A stretch of 50,013 nucleotides of DNA, from assembly GCA_050739575.1 (NCBI GenBank), contig JBOIBN010000008.1:1-50013 (forward strand). The letters are read 5' to 3'. The notes beneath the pieces are model-generated. The model was not told where the DNA came from, made no database searches, and saw only the letters and a program-made list of their open reading frames with translations. Source of the stretch: JBOIBN01 sp050739575 (lineage in GTDB: Bacteria; Pseudomonadota; Gammaproteobacteria; JAKDMP01). Positions within the stretch are counted from its first letter, which is position 1. The number at the start of each line of letters is the position of its first letter. Positions 17,527 to 25,920 of this stretch are shown piece by piece. The translations under genes were made by a program, and so were the position numbers.

Positions 17527-18587
17527 TTCTCTTCTCCCGTCGTCTTCACGACAATCCATTTGGCGCCGCGGCCTTTGCCGCGGAGTTCGATCAATTGTTC
17601 CTGCTTCATCCGGCGCAACACGTGGCGCACCATGTCGCGGCTTACGCCCGCGCACTCGGCCTCGATGTCGGAAATCGCGAAGGGCTGCTGCCGCGCCAGC
17701 ACTGCGAGCCGCACCTGTTCGGTCTTCGCGCCCCGCCCCCGGTGGACCGCGCCGACGCGCTCTTCGAATTCGCGATAGGCGCGCAAGAGAACGCCCCAGA
17801 AATAGTTGAGCCACGGCATGACGTCGTGCCGGCCCTCGTGCCAGCCTTGCGAACTCGCTTCCAGTGTCTCGTAATACGTTTCCTTGGATTCCTCGATGAT
17901 GCGTTCCAGACTGATGTAACGTCCGACCTCGTAATTGAATCGGTAAAGCATCATCAAAGACAACAGCCGCGCGATGCGGCCGTTGCCGTCTCGGAACGGG
18001 TGAATGCAGAGAAAGCCCAGGATCGCCAGCGGCACCAGCACCAATGGTTCGTGCCGTCCCGAGTCTGCGGCGGCGCGGTAGTTGTTCTCCAGTTCGTGAA
18101 TTTGCGTCGGCACCAAGTGTGCCGGCGTCGGCGTGAAGCGGATGTGCATGCTGCCGTCCGGGTTCTTTTCGATGATGTCGTTGTTCGTGCTTTTCCAGCG
18201 CCCGCCCTTGTCCGGCAGATACCGGCAAAGCAGGCCGTGGAGTTGCAACATGACATTGCCGGTGAACTGCATCTCGCGCGCCGATTCGTGTACCAGCGCC
18301 AATGCGTCACGATAACCTGCCAGTTCCTGCTCCGAACGGTTCTTCGGGTCCGTGCGTCTGAGCACCAGCGGTGCCAGCCGGCCGGGGCTGACGGTGACGC
18401 CCTCAAGCCGATTGGAGGATTCGCTCGATTCGATGACCGCCACCTCCCGAAGCGCTTTGAGCGTCTCGGGTGCCTGATGAAAATAAAGCGTCTGCTTGCC
18501 GCGATATTCGCCGACCGAGCGCAGAGTGGCAAGCTGCTCCGCCCCGAAGCTCAGCGCATCCAGATAGTCCGGCGTCAAGGAGTCCAT
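17523..18587 (-). CDS. Fic-domain protein with C-terminal winged helix, first gene of the type III R-M operon
   Basis: The protein has 354 residues. The Fic core motif is complete: HPFRDGNGRIAR (196-207), with catalytic His196. An N-terminal inhibitory-type motif (S/T)xxxE(G/N) is present as SNRLEG (58-63), the arrangement of class II Fic proteins, which are self-inhibited until Glu62 is displaced. The C-terminal 70 residues (AISDIEAECAGVSRDMVRHVLRRM) look like a winged helix that may bind DNA. Fic enzymes transfer AMP or other nucleotide moieties to protein hydroxyls. AGGGGAG precedes the ATG. Its stop overlaps the mod start by four bases, so it is co-translated with the restriction system; its target is unknown. 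Confidence 0.92.
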   Translation of the reverse strand: MDSLTPDYLDALSFGAEQLATLRSVGEYRGKQTLYFHQAPETLKALREVAVIESSESSNRLEGVTVSPGRLAPLVLRRTDPKNRSEQELAGYRDALALVHESAREMQFTGNVMLQLHGLLCRYLPDKGGRWKSTNNDIIEKNPDGSMHIRFTPTPAHLVPTQIHELENNYRAAADSGRHEPLVLVPLAILGFLCIHPFRDGNGRIARLLSLMMLYRFNYEVGRYISLERIIEESKETYYETLEASSQGWHEGRHDVMPWLNYFWGVLLRAYREFEERVGAVHRGRGAKTEQVRLAVLARQQPFAISDIEAECAGVSRDMVRHVLRRMKQEQLIELRGKGRGAKWIVVKTTGEEK

Positions 18588-18618
18588 CGCGGCTCCCCTG
18601 AAGCGTGTGAATGAGGCA

Positions 18619-18648
18619 ATCCTAGCAGAAGAAACAGGGTAATGGCAA
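18619..18648 (-). promoter_or_regulatory. Likely sigma-70 promoter of the fic-mod-res operon
   Basis: On the minus strand TTGCCA (18643-18648) is followed after 18 bases by TAGGAT (18619-18624), about 32 bases upstream of the fic ATG. The -35 matches the consensus at five of six positions and the -10 at four of six. The -35 lies inside the palindrome listed next. Confidence 0.5.
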
Positions 18649-18682
18649 CGTTATTACCTCGTTTATTCCTGACTGTTACCCT
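18636..18682. promoter_or_regulatory. Nested inverted repeats (operator candidate) over the fic promoter
   Basis: GGTAAT (18638-18643) and ATTACC (18653-18658) form a perfect dyad with a nine-base spacer. AGGGTAA (18636-18642) also pairs perfectly with TTACCCT (18676-18682). The three GGTAA/TTACC half-sites sit over and upstream of the -35. A dimeric repressor is expected here; the Fic winged helix or an unlinked controller could bind. Confidence 0.55.
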
Positions 18683-18689
18683 AATCGAC

Positions 18690-18758
18690 CAGGATTGGTC
18701 AGCTCGCTTCCAAGTTTGCGTACGGCGGCAATGAGGGCGTCGAAGTCGCGGCGGCTGC
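18690..18758 (-). pseudogene. Relic of a PLP decarboxylase 3' end
   Basis: Read on the minus strand, the segment encodes DFDALIAAVRKLGSELT and runs on to a TAA. The intact decarboxylase at 25921-27384 ends DDFDALIAAVRALGRKLSP. The DNA is identical for 30 bases (18719-18748 versus 25949-25978) and, past a 3-base indel, for 10 more; beyond that it resembles the intact tail only at protein level. It has no start and about 20 recognisable codons. It lies between the stop of the Kelch gene and the fic promoter, in the same orientation as the intact gene. Confidence 0.8.
18719..18758 (-). repeat. Left copy of a direct repeat flanking the secreted-protein island
   Basis: This 40-base stretch matches 25949-25991 exactly apart from one missing triplet. 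The two copies are in direct orientation about 7.2 kb apart, and the right copy is the 3' end of a complete gene, a layout resembling attachment sites. Confidence 0.7.
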
Positions 18759-18771
18759 TCGCCTATCGCGG

Positions 18772-21285
18772 CTAGCCGCCGCCGCTGGTCCAGTTCACCG
18801 TGACCGGAATGATCTGCCCGGTATAGGTCGAATACGGGGTGTTGTCGGTCACGCGAATCTGGACCTGCGACTGCGTGCCCGGCGTCTGCCCGGTCCCGTC
18901 AATCATCACGGTCGCCGTTGCCGCGTCGTGTGCCGCGAGCGTTCCCGAGGCGGGCGCGAGCGTCATCCACGGCACCGGCTGGACGCTGCACACGTCGTAG
19001 CCCGGCAGCACCTCGGCGCTGGAGACCGAGTTTCCGTTGGTGTCGTTGCCACCGATCGTGTAGAAGCCGTCGTAGCCGCAGGCGCCCGCCGGATACGAGA
19101 CCGTCACGGGATTGTCCGGCAGCGCCGTCCAGGTGTCGGTGGTCACGTCGTAGATCTCGGCCTGGTTGGTGGGTTCGTAGGTCCCCCCGGCTGGATAGAT
19201 GGGAATGTTGCCGCCCGAGATCATCATTTTCCCTCTGGTGGTGCCGATTGCGGCCATCGCCCAGTTCTCGTACGGAATCCCACTGGTATAGAACGACCAT
19301 TGGTTGGTCGCGGGATCGTAATTGACGGTCACGTCCGTCGAGAAGTACGCTGAACCAATCGAGCGGTAGCGGAAGCCGCCCGTGCAGTAGATTTTGCCGT
19401 CCAGTGCGCCGCAACCGTTCTGCGAAAAGTCGATCGGGTAGTCCGCCGCCGCGCCCCAACTGTTTGTCGCCGGATCGTAGACCTCCACCGAGTTGTCCTG
19501 GCAGTAGAACCCGTTGCAGCCGCCGATCGCGTAGAACTTCCCGTTCAAGGCCACGCCGGACGCGTAAGCCCCCGCCGCATGCGGAATGCTCGCCCCCGTG
19601 CTCCAACTGTCGGTCTCCGGGTCGTAGATATACAGGGCCGAGGGGTAATCGTAGTTCGCGTCCTGGCCCTCGGTCATGTAAATCTTGCCGTCGATCATCG
19701 CGCAGGCCGGACCGTCGAGCGCCGCCGGCGCGCTCGCAATGGACGTCCAACTATTGTTTTTCGGATCGTACACGTAGCCCAGGTTCGTGGGCGCGCCGTT
19801 GCTGTAGCCGTCGACCACGTAGATCAAACCGCTTGCTTGATGCGTACCCACTGCACAGGCAGCCTCGATCGGCATCGGGTAGTCGGCGATCGCCGTCCAC
19901 GCCGCTGAGCCCGAGGCCGGCGCAGACATCGGCGAGTCGGGCGGCGCCGGGGCATTTAGGCTCGAAACCTGCCAGTTCGCCGGCGCCGTGCCGGTATTGC
20001 GAATATTCAGCCTATAGGTTTGCTGCGTGTTCACCGGCACACTCAGCGTTGCCTGAGTCGGCCTTGTCTGCAACCATCCGGCGTCCAGTTGCGCGAGCTG
20101 CGCCAGCTTCGCGCCATTGGCTACGCTGATGTTCCTGGTCGCGTCCTGATACTTCGGCTTGGAGAAGGTCAACGTGTGGGCGCCCGCGGGCTCGAATTGT
20201 ACGAAACCGGTCTTGCCGCCGATGTTCGTCGTCTGGCTCGAGATGCCGTGCTCGTCGCTCACCGTCGCGCCCGCAAGTGCCTGATTGGTGTTGGCATCGC
20301 GCACCGCGCCGATGACCAGCCCACCGGGCAGCGGTGTGCAATCGCTTCCGATCCGCACATCGTCGACCTGCGCATAGAGGCCTACCCCACCCTGGAGCAG
20401 GTAGTCGCGGAAGCGGATTTGAAAGCTGGTGGCGCCGGAGAGGAACGGTGCCAGTTGATAGGTCTTCTCGCAGCCGGGCAAACCGACGAAGCCGCCGCAA
20501 TTCGTAGTCTGGTGATCGATCGTCGTCCAGATGGCGCCGCCGTCGGTGCTGATGTCCACGTCGAAACTTTCATAAGCGATCTGGACGTTTTCCAGAAAAT
20601 CCAGCACCGGCGAGTCACCGACGTCGCTCACCTGGATCGACGGCGTAACCAGGCGGCTGTCCCAAGGCTCGTAGTCGATGGGAGCCTCGAAGTCCGCCGC
20701 ATCGCCCGTGCCGCCCGTGTAGTTGCCGTCGCCAAGGGTCTGGCTGAGCTCCCATACCGTACTGCCCAAGGGGGTGTTGACCATCCAGCCCGCCGGCGGA
20801 AAGCTTCCTTCGTTGAAGTCCTCGTTGAACTGGTAGCCGTAGCCGGGCGCCCCGCAGGAAGAGTCCGGCGCGATCTGGAAATCCCGGCGCGTGTTGCCGT
20901 TCAGCGTCACCGTCGCCGTGCCGGGCGTGTAGCCCGAGAGATACGGCGTCACCGTCACGTTGTAGGTATTGCCCGCCGGCAGCGATACCTTGTAGATACC
21001 GGCTAACGGCGTGGTCTGCGTGTTGGCTACCACGGTGCCGTTGAGCAAGACCTTCACGTCGGCGTACAGTGGATAGCCGTGACCGTCGTCAAGGACTTGC
21101 CCCCCCAGCAATGCCGTTCCAGACGCGGCATTCGCCACGGTGCCGGTAAGCGCGCGCCGTGGAGCCGACAAACCGGCCGGCGCTCGTCCGCTCGCCTGCG
21201 TTGCCGCCAATGCCGGCAACGCGAGCGCGCAGCTCGCGCAAAGTGCCCCCGGCAGAATGGTCCAAATCGAAGTGATTGCTTTCAT
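18772..21285 (-). CDS. Secreted Kelch-repeat protein with choice-of-anchor and CarboxypepD_reg-like domains
   Basis: The ATG at 21285, seven bases after GGAGGT, gives 837 residues. A signal peptide (MKAITSIWTILPGALCASCALALPALA) is followed by a beta-sandwich like carboxypeptidase regulatory domains (about 60-140), a lectin-like choice-of-anchor region (about 150-315: NEDFNEGSFPPAGW, WELSQ, VDDVRIGSDC), a second such beta-sandwich (about 320-395) and a Kelch propeller (about 460-735, repeated YDPxTNSW and IYxxGG). A BACON-like C-terminal strand region ends the chain. It is likely a surface or extracellular adhesion/binding protein. It follows the FG-GAP gene by 60 bases and shares that gene's leader almost exactly. 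Confidence 0.87.
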   Translation of the reverse strand: MKAITSIWTILPGALCASCALALPALAATQASGRAPAGLSAPRRALTGTVANAASGTALLGGQVLDDGHGYPLYADVKVLLNGTVVANTQTTPLAGIYKVSLPAGNTYNVTVTPYLSGYTPGTATVTLNGNTRRDFQIAPDSSCGAPGYGYQFNEDFNEGSFPPAGWMVNTPLGSTVWELSQTLGDGNYTGGTGDAADFEAPIDYEPWDSRLVTPSIQVSDVGDSPVLDFLENVQIAYESFDVDISTDGGAIWTTIDHQTTNCGGFVGLPGCEKTYQLAPFLSGATSFQIRFRDYLLQGGVGLYAQVDDVRIGSDCTPLPGGLVIGAVRDANTNQALAGATVSDEHGISSQTTNIGGKTGFVQFEPAGAHTLTFSKPKYQDATRNISVANGAKLAQLAQLDAGWLQTRPTQATLSVPVNTQQTYRLNIRNTGTAPANWQVSSLNAPAPPDSPMSAPASGSAAWTAIADYPMPIEAACAVGTHQASGLIYVVDGYSNGAPTNLGYVYDPKNNSWTSIASAPAALDGPACAMIDGKIYMTEGQDANYDYPSALYIYDPETDSWSTGASIPHAAGAYASGVALNGKFYAIGGCNGFYCQDNSVEVYDPATNSWGAAADYPIDFSQNGCGALDGKIYCTGGFRYRSIGSAYFSTDVTVNYDPATNQWSFYTSGIPYENWAMAAIGTTRGKMMISGGNIPIYPAGGTYEPTNQAEIYDVTTDTWTALPDNPVTVSYPAGACGYDGFYTIGGNDTNGNSVSSAEVLPGYDVCSVQPVPWMTLAPASGTLAAHDAATATVMIDGTGQTPGTQSQVQIRVTDNTPYSTYTGQIIPVTVNWTSGGG

Positions 21286-21345
21286 CGCCAATACCTCCGT
21301 GAGCAGAACATAACAAGACCGCTCTTTTCAGCGGTCGCTAACCAT

Positions 21346-23505
21346 TTACGGATGCATCACGCACAGCGTGTAGTCGCCGCCGCTGCCGCCCGCCTTCACG
21401 CCCCAGCGGTAGGTGCCCGCTGGACCGGCGCGATGAATTTCGTTGCCGGAGATTCGGTAGGGGTGTGACGAGCCACCGTTCGAGTAGCGGACGTAGAGTT
21501 GGAAGCCGCGGGGCCCGCCGAGAATGCCGTTCTCGATCCCCGTCGGCGCCTGGTACGGCGGCGAACCATAGATATGTCCGGCGTTCAGCGTACCGCCGTA
21601 CTCGCTGTAGCCCTGCGGACACGTCGCGGTATAGAAGTAAGCGGCACCCTGTTGGTTGTTGCTGCCGACAAAGGCCTCCGGCGCGCCCATCAAGGCCGTG
21701 GTACCGCTAAGCCCGACCGCGGTGCCGGCAAGATCGCCTTCATAGCCGTCACTCGCGACGAGCTTGGCCGTCTGCGTCCAAGTGCCGCCCGCGTCATCGA
21801 ACACGTAGGCCGCACCCTGATCCACGTTGCCACCGATGGTCGCACCCGGCTCGCCGATCACGGCCTCGGTGCCGTCGAGCGCAACCGAAGAGCCGAACAC
21901 GTAGTTCGCCGTGCCGTCGCTCGCGGTGAGCTTGGCCGTCTGTGCCCAGGTGCCCCCCGATTCGGCGAACACATAGACCGCACCCTGATCCGGATTTTCG
22001 CCGATGGTCGCATATGGCGCCCCGATCAGGGCCGTGGCACCGTCGAGCACGACCGAGAAGCCGAAATTGTCCTCGGGCGCGCCGTCGTTCGCAAGGAGCT
22101 TCTGCGTCTGGCTCCAAGCGCCGCCCGATTTGTCGAACACATAGGCCGCGCCTTGACGGGAATTGCCGAGGCCGTTGGCGAGAGGAGCGCCGACGAGGGC
22201 GGTCGCGCCAACGAGCGCGACGGAGTTGCCGAACTGGTCGCCCGAGTTGCCGTCGCTCGCTGTGAGTTCCTGCGCCTGACTCCAGATACCGCCCGACTCG
22301 TCGAACACATAGGCGGCGCCGGGTCCGCACTGCAATGTGCCGGTATCGTACGGGGCACAATACGCTCCGACGATGGCGGTCGTGCCGTCGAGCGCGACCG
22401 AGGTGCCGAACTGATCGTTAAACGCGCCGTCACTCGCGGTAAGCTTGGCCGTCTGCGTCCAGGTGCCGTTCGATTCCGTGAACACGTAGGCCGCGCCCGG
22501 ACCCTCGAGTCCCATCTGCGCGCCGACGAGGGCGGTCGCGCCGTCGAGCGCGACCGAGGTGCTGAAGTAATCGTACGTCGCGCCGTCGTTCGCAGTGAGC
22601 TTGGCCGTCTGCGTCCAGGTGCCGTTCGAGTTGGTGAACACGTAGGCCGCGCCCTGGCCGAAGTTGCCGCCGACGGTCGCCTCCGGCGCACCGACGAGGG
22701 CGGTGTCGCCCACGACGGCAACCGAGGTGCCGAAGTGGTCGAGGTCCCCGCCGTCGTCCGCCGTCACCTTCTGCTGCTCCATCCACACCAGCGGATCCAC
22801 GACGAGCGGATAGACGGCGTGCGTATCGTTCACGGCGATCAGGATGCGGTCGCCTTTGCTCCTGAGTGTCGCCGGCACCGTCTTGCCGTTGGCATCGGTG
22901 ACGACGAGTTTGCCGTAACGCAGTTCGCCCCAGCCGAGCGTGCCATTGGGAGCGCCGGCATCCTGCCGGCTTGCTTTATCGTTCGCGGTGAGCGCGAACA
23001 CGAGTTCACCCGCCCCACGCGGGCGCTTAGAAAGCGTGAAGCCCTGCTCGAAACCCACCGGCAATACCCGCCACCATTCGGCAAGGCCACCGTGAGTGTA
23101 GCTCACCCGATTGCCTTCGAAGCCCGGCTGCGTCGGCGATACGGCGGCGAGAGCGCCCCGATGTCCGTAGGCGACGAGACGCATCGCGAGCGTGTCCCGG
23201 CCGCTGAAATGCGCTCCGCTGCGATCGAAGCAGGCTTGGAGCGCCTGTTGCGGCAGCTTAACGCAGCCGTCCTTGTCGATGCGGTAGGCGGTGTCTTCGT
23301 CTCTCGCAAGCGACTGGTAAAACACCGGGCGCAGCGCCGACGGCAAGACGTTGGACGCGGTATGCGCCCTCTTCGTTGCCGCCGCCCCTACGGTCGAAGA
23401 GCTTTCAGATATAGCAGATGCCAATGCCGGCAACGCCAACGCGAGAACGCAGCTTGCGCAAAGCGCCACCGACAGGATAGTCCGGATAGAAGTAATCGCT
23501 TTCAT
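21346..23505 (-). CDS. Secreted FG-GAP repeat protein
   Basis: The ATG at 23505 with GGAGGT upstream gives 719 residues. The signal peptide MKAITSIRTILSVALCASC differs by few residues from that of the Kelch protein. The N-terminal region (about 45-250, with WWRVLPVGFEQGFTL) and seven FG-GAP blocks (about 250-630; e.g. FGTSVALDGTTAIVGA) match the paralogue at 1-2137. The last 85 residues, starting near CPQGYSEYGG, form a distinct beta-rich domain with terminal CVMHP that the other paralogue lacks as far as seen. A binding or structural role at the cell surface is inferred. It probably shares a transcript with the Kelch gene and perhaps the spondin-domain gene upstream. Confidence 0.87.
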   Translation of the reverse strand: MKAITSIRTILSVALCASCVLALALPALASAISESSSTVGAAATKRAHTASNVLPSALRPVFYQSLARDEDTAYRIDKDGCVKLPQQALQACFDRSGAHFSGRDTLAMRLVAYGHRGALAAVSPTQPGFEGNRVSYTHGGLAEWWRVLPVGFEQGFTLSKRPRGAGELVFALTANDKASRQDAGAPNGTLGWGELRYGKLVVTDANGKTVPATLRSKGDRILIAVNDTHAVYPLVVDPLVWMEQQKVTADDGGDLDHFGTSVAVVGDTALVGAPEATVGGNFGQGAAYVFTNSNGTWTQTAKLTANDGATYDYFSTSVALDGATALVGAQMGLEGPGAAYVFTESNGTWTQTAKLTASDGAFNDQFGTSVALDGTTAIVGAYCAPYDTGTLQCGPGAAYVFDESGGIWSQAQELTASDGNSGDQFGNSVALVGATALVGAPLANGLGNSRQGAAYVFDKSGGAWSQTQKLLANDGAPEDNFGFSVVLDGATALIGAPYATIGENPDQGAVYVFAESGGTWAQTAKLTASDGTANYVFGSSVALDGTEAVIGEPGATIGGNVDQGAAYVFDDAGGTWTQTAKLVASDGYEGDLAGTAVGLSGTTALMGAPEAFVGSNNQQGAAYFYTATCPQGYSEYGGTLNAGHIYGSPPYQAPTGIENGILGGPRGFQLYVRYSNGGSSHPYRISGNEIHRAGPAGTYRWGVKAGGSGGDYTLCVMHP

Positions 23506-23662
23506 CGTCAATACCTCCGCTATTTACGAAAGCCTCAATCAGAGGTTCCTCACCCAACCCAAAGCATTGCGGCAGAACGAGGTCTGCCTCGCGTTAACAA
23601 AAAAGCGGGCGGAGCCGCCATTGCCGATTCCGCCCACTGTGAAGAAGCCGCTGATCACAAGC

Positions 23663-24403
23663 TTACGGAAGCCGGCGGACCGTAATTCTCGCCACTGGAT
23701 TGCGCCAGGCGTGGTCCGCCAGGCTGTGATCCACCGTCAGGTCGTTGCCGCCGACGATGCCCGGGTGGGGGAAGATGATATTGCCGTCGGCGGGCAGATT
23801 GTCGTTATTGCCGTCCATCGGAAGCGGAACCGGACCCAACGCCCCGCAGGCATCTACGATGTCGGCGGACAGCTCGGTGTTCTGTTCGACGCCGGCGTCG
23901 TAGGCGGAGGCCAGGTAGCTAAGCTTCTGGCCGACCTGCTGCGGCAGCGGCACCGAATCCACACCGGTGAAGCCGTCGTTGGTGCAGATCAGCATGACCG
24001 CGACGGAGAGCTGATCGCCCGGAAGTGCGTGCACCACATAGTGCGCGAAGCTGTTGGGCGGCGCCGTTCCACCGAGCCGGCCTATCGGACCGGTCATTTC
24101 CACCACGTCATCTATCCCCGGAGCGCCTTGCAGATCGGCGGTCTCGACAGCGGGGTTGCCATCCTGGGCGATGGCGGCGATGCCCTCGGAAGTCGGACCG
24201 GCCAGACGCCAGATCACCGTGCCGGACCGGTGGGTGACGATGACACCCGGCGAGAACGGTTGCCCGCGGGTGAGGTTTTGTATCGTAACAAGATAGTTGG
24301 CGACCGAAATGTCGGGTTGCACGGGCGGTTTCTGCGCGTAGGCGGCTCCCGCCACAATCACTGCGAATGCCGCAGTCGCCGCCAGTGGCATCAATCTCTT
24401 CAT
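23663..24403 (-). CDS. Secreted spondin-domain protein
   Basis: The ATG at 24403 has AGGAG upstream and gives 246 residues with a signal peptide (MKRLMPLAATAAFAVIVAGAAYA). Spondin_N features are visible: YLVTIQNLTRGQPFSPGVIVTH near the N-terminus, IAQDGNP, a LPGDQLSVAVMLICTNDGF core and AYDAGVEQNTE. Bacterial spondin-domain proteins are exported beta-sandwich proteins, mostly of unknown role. It is the first of three consecutive minus-strand genes for secreted proteins downstream of an ECF sigma factor. Confidence 0.8.
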   Translation of the reverse strand: MKRLMPLAATAAFAVIVAGAAYAQKPPVQPDISVANYLVTIQNLTRGQPFSPGVIVTHRSGTVIWRLAGPTSEGIAAIAQDGNPAVETADLQGAPGIDDVVEMTGPIGRLGGTAPPNSFAHYVVHALPGDQLSVAVMLICTNDGFTGVDSVPLPQQVGQKLSYLASAYDAGVEQNTELSADIVDACGALGPVPLPMDGNNDNLPADGNIIFPHPGIVGGNDLTVDHSLADHAWRNPVARITVRRLP

Positions 24404-24818
24404 GTCTTTACTCCTATATTCCGCCCCGATGCGCCGACTTTCACGGGCAGGCCCGTCGGCCGGATGAGGCGCTCGACGCGGGTGCTGGTTCATCGGTTCA
24501 ATCCGGCCACACGTATTAATGTCGTCCGACTCCGGCAAATCCCCCTCGCCTTAGATGACACGAGGGCTTTCTTCGGCCTATTGTCGTGTTTCAATGCCGA
24601 GTCATTAAATCTCTTCGGCGTCAACGAGGTAGAACTCGGCGGCCGGCCGGAATAAACGGGCGGCGCAGGCGTTTCGCGAAGGATGCCGGCACCGATTTCA
24701 CGAGAACGAATGCAGGCGCGTACTTAAAACGACCCGACCGTGCTCCTTGCTTCGCTCGCCGAGCGAAATCCGCCATCGCGGCGGCCGCGCGGGATTATCA
24801 GACAGGTCCAGTGCCGCC
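24404..24818. other. Intergenic region, 415 bases
   Basis: This is the gap between the small Cys-rich gene and the spondin-domain gene, both on the minus strand. It should hold the promoter of the secreted-protein genes, possibly one read by the adjacent ECF sigma factor. I see no plausible gene and cannot pick an ECF-type -35/-10 pair with confidence. Confidence 0.5.
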
Positions 24819-25172
24819 CTACCCTTTCCCCGTTCCGCCAAAGTCAACATACGGGCAATTCCGCCAGTGAATCGGTGCTCCCTCCACATGTTCCGCGAGC
24901 ACGCGCACGCGGCAGGGTTTGCAGCAGTTGAAGCGTTGCGCTGCATCCAACGGCACCGCTCGCTGCCAAACGTCCTCGAACACGCACAGGCCGTATCCGC
25001 GTGCGAGCGTCTCGCCGAGGCCGCGTAGCGGTCCGGACTGCTCTTGCTGCCGCATCAGTGCGGAATAGAGCCTGGACTTCAGGCGCGACGACGCCCGCTC
25101 TTCGTCAGCGGTGTCATCGAGCCGCGCCAACAACTCGAACAGCCTGTCTTCGTTGTTCAGGTTATTGCTCAT
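24819..25172 (-). CDS. Small Cys/His-rich protein overlapping the ECF sigma gene; anti-sigma candidate
   Basis: The 117-residue soluble protein starts inside the last codons of the sigma gene (11-base overlap), so the two are translationally coupled. A helical N-terminal half (LFELLARLDDTADEERASSRLKSRLYSALMRQQEQ) precedes a cluster of potential metal ligands: Cys83, Cys84, Cys87, His95, His102 and Cys106. The order differs from the classical HxxxCxxC zinc anti-sigma motif, so anti-sigma function is inferred from position and size. No membrane segment is present. Confidence 0.65.
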   Translation of the reverse strand: MSNNLNNEDRLFELLARLDDTADEERASSRLKSRLYSALMRQQEQSGPLRGLGETLARGYGLCVFEDVWQRAVPLDAAQRFNCCKPCRVRVLAEHVEGAPIHWRNCPYVDFGGTGKG

Positions 25173-25764
25173 TCCATCTCTTCCTCAATTGACCGCGGGC
25201 CCGCGCCAATATTCGCTCGATCGCCTTTTCCGTTTTTCCCGTTTGGATCGCGATTTCCTGCAGACTTCGTCCTTCCCAGTACCGCCAGAGCAACGCAAAA
25301 CTGTATATCTCCGGGAGATCCATCATGATGTCCCGCACCTTTTGCCCCGCTTGCCGCCGCGCCAGCTCATCATCCAGATTCGGCAGGCTCAGCGCTTCCT
25401 CAACCGGATCCTCGCCCTCTTCCCGGAGCTGAATTTCCGTCAGGCGTTTGCGGTAGTGGTCCTGCACCTTATGCCGGGCAATCCCCAGCAGCCAACTGCG
25501 AAGCGAGGCATCGCCGCGGTATTTGTCCAGATTTTGCCAGGCGGCAAGGAAAATCTCCTGAACGACATCTTCCACGAGATCCATGCGGGGAGCCAACCGA
25601 TGCCGGACATAGCCATATACGCAATCTGCACAACGGTCGACTAATTCGGCTGTCGCTTTGCGGTCTTTGCGGAGGATCTCGGCGACCAGATCCCGATCGG
25701 AAAGTCCGCGCACTCCAACACGCGGCCGTCCGCTTTGGTAGGTTTCCGGCTGTACCTGGCCCAT
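25162..25764 (-). CDS. ECF-family RNA polymerase sigma factor
   Basis: The ATG at 25764 is preferred because AGGAG lies seven bases upstream; it gives 200 residues. Region 2 is clear (DLVEDVVQEIFLAAWQNLDKY, then DASLRSWLLGIARHKVQDHYRKR) and region 4 follows (SLQEIAIQTGKTEKAIERILARARGQLRKRW), with no region 1 or 3, as in ECF factors. It should direct polymerase to a small regulon, presumably including nearby genes. The overlap with the Cys-rich gene downstream suggests the usual sigma/anti-sigma pairing. Confidence 0.93.
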   Translation of the reverse strand: MGQVQPETYQSGRPRVGVRGLSDRDLVAEILRKDRKATAELVDRCADCVYGYVRHRLAPRMDLVEDVVQEIFLAAWQNLDKYRGDASLRSWLLGIARHKVQDHYRKRLTEIQLREEGEDPVEEALSLPNLDDELARRQAGQKVRDIMMDLPEIYSFALLWRYWEGRSLQEIAIQTGKTEKAIERILARARGQLRKRWNEQ

Positions 25765-25920
25765 TGCCGCTCCTGGTCCACTCGGCATTAGTCGGACTTC
25801 ATCGGAGTTTCCCCCTCAAGCATTCGGATTCTATGATTCATTCCGATAATGGTCGCAACTTCGAGCGTCCAACACACCTCGCGTAAAAGGTGGTGTCGCG
25901 CGCTACCCCGTTTCCCGGAT

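Noticed and set aside
21499..23685. A 728-codon open frame on the plus strand opposite the FG-GAP gene
   Set aside because: It is the antisense shadow of a G+C-rich repeat gene. The minus-strand frame has a signal peptide, ribosome site and recognised domains; the plus-strand product has none.
25876..25893. Hairpin CACCT-N8-AGGTG after the decarboxylase gene
   Set aside because: The stem is only five base pairs and no T tract follows on the minus strand, so a terminator call is not justified.
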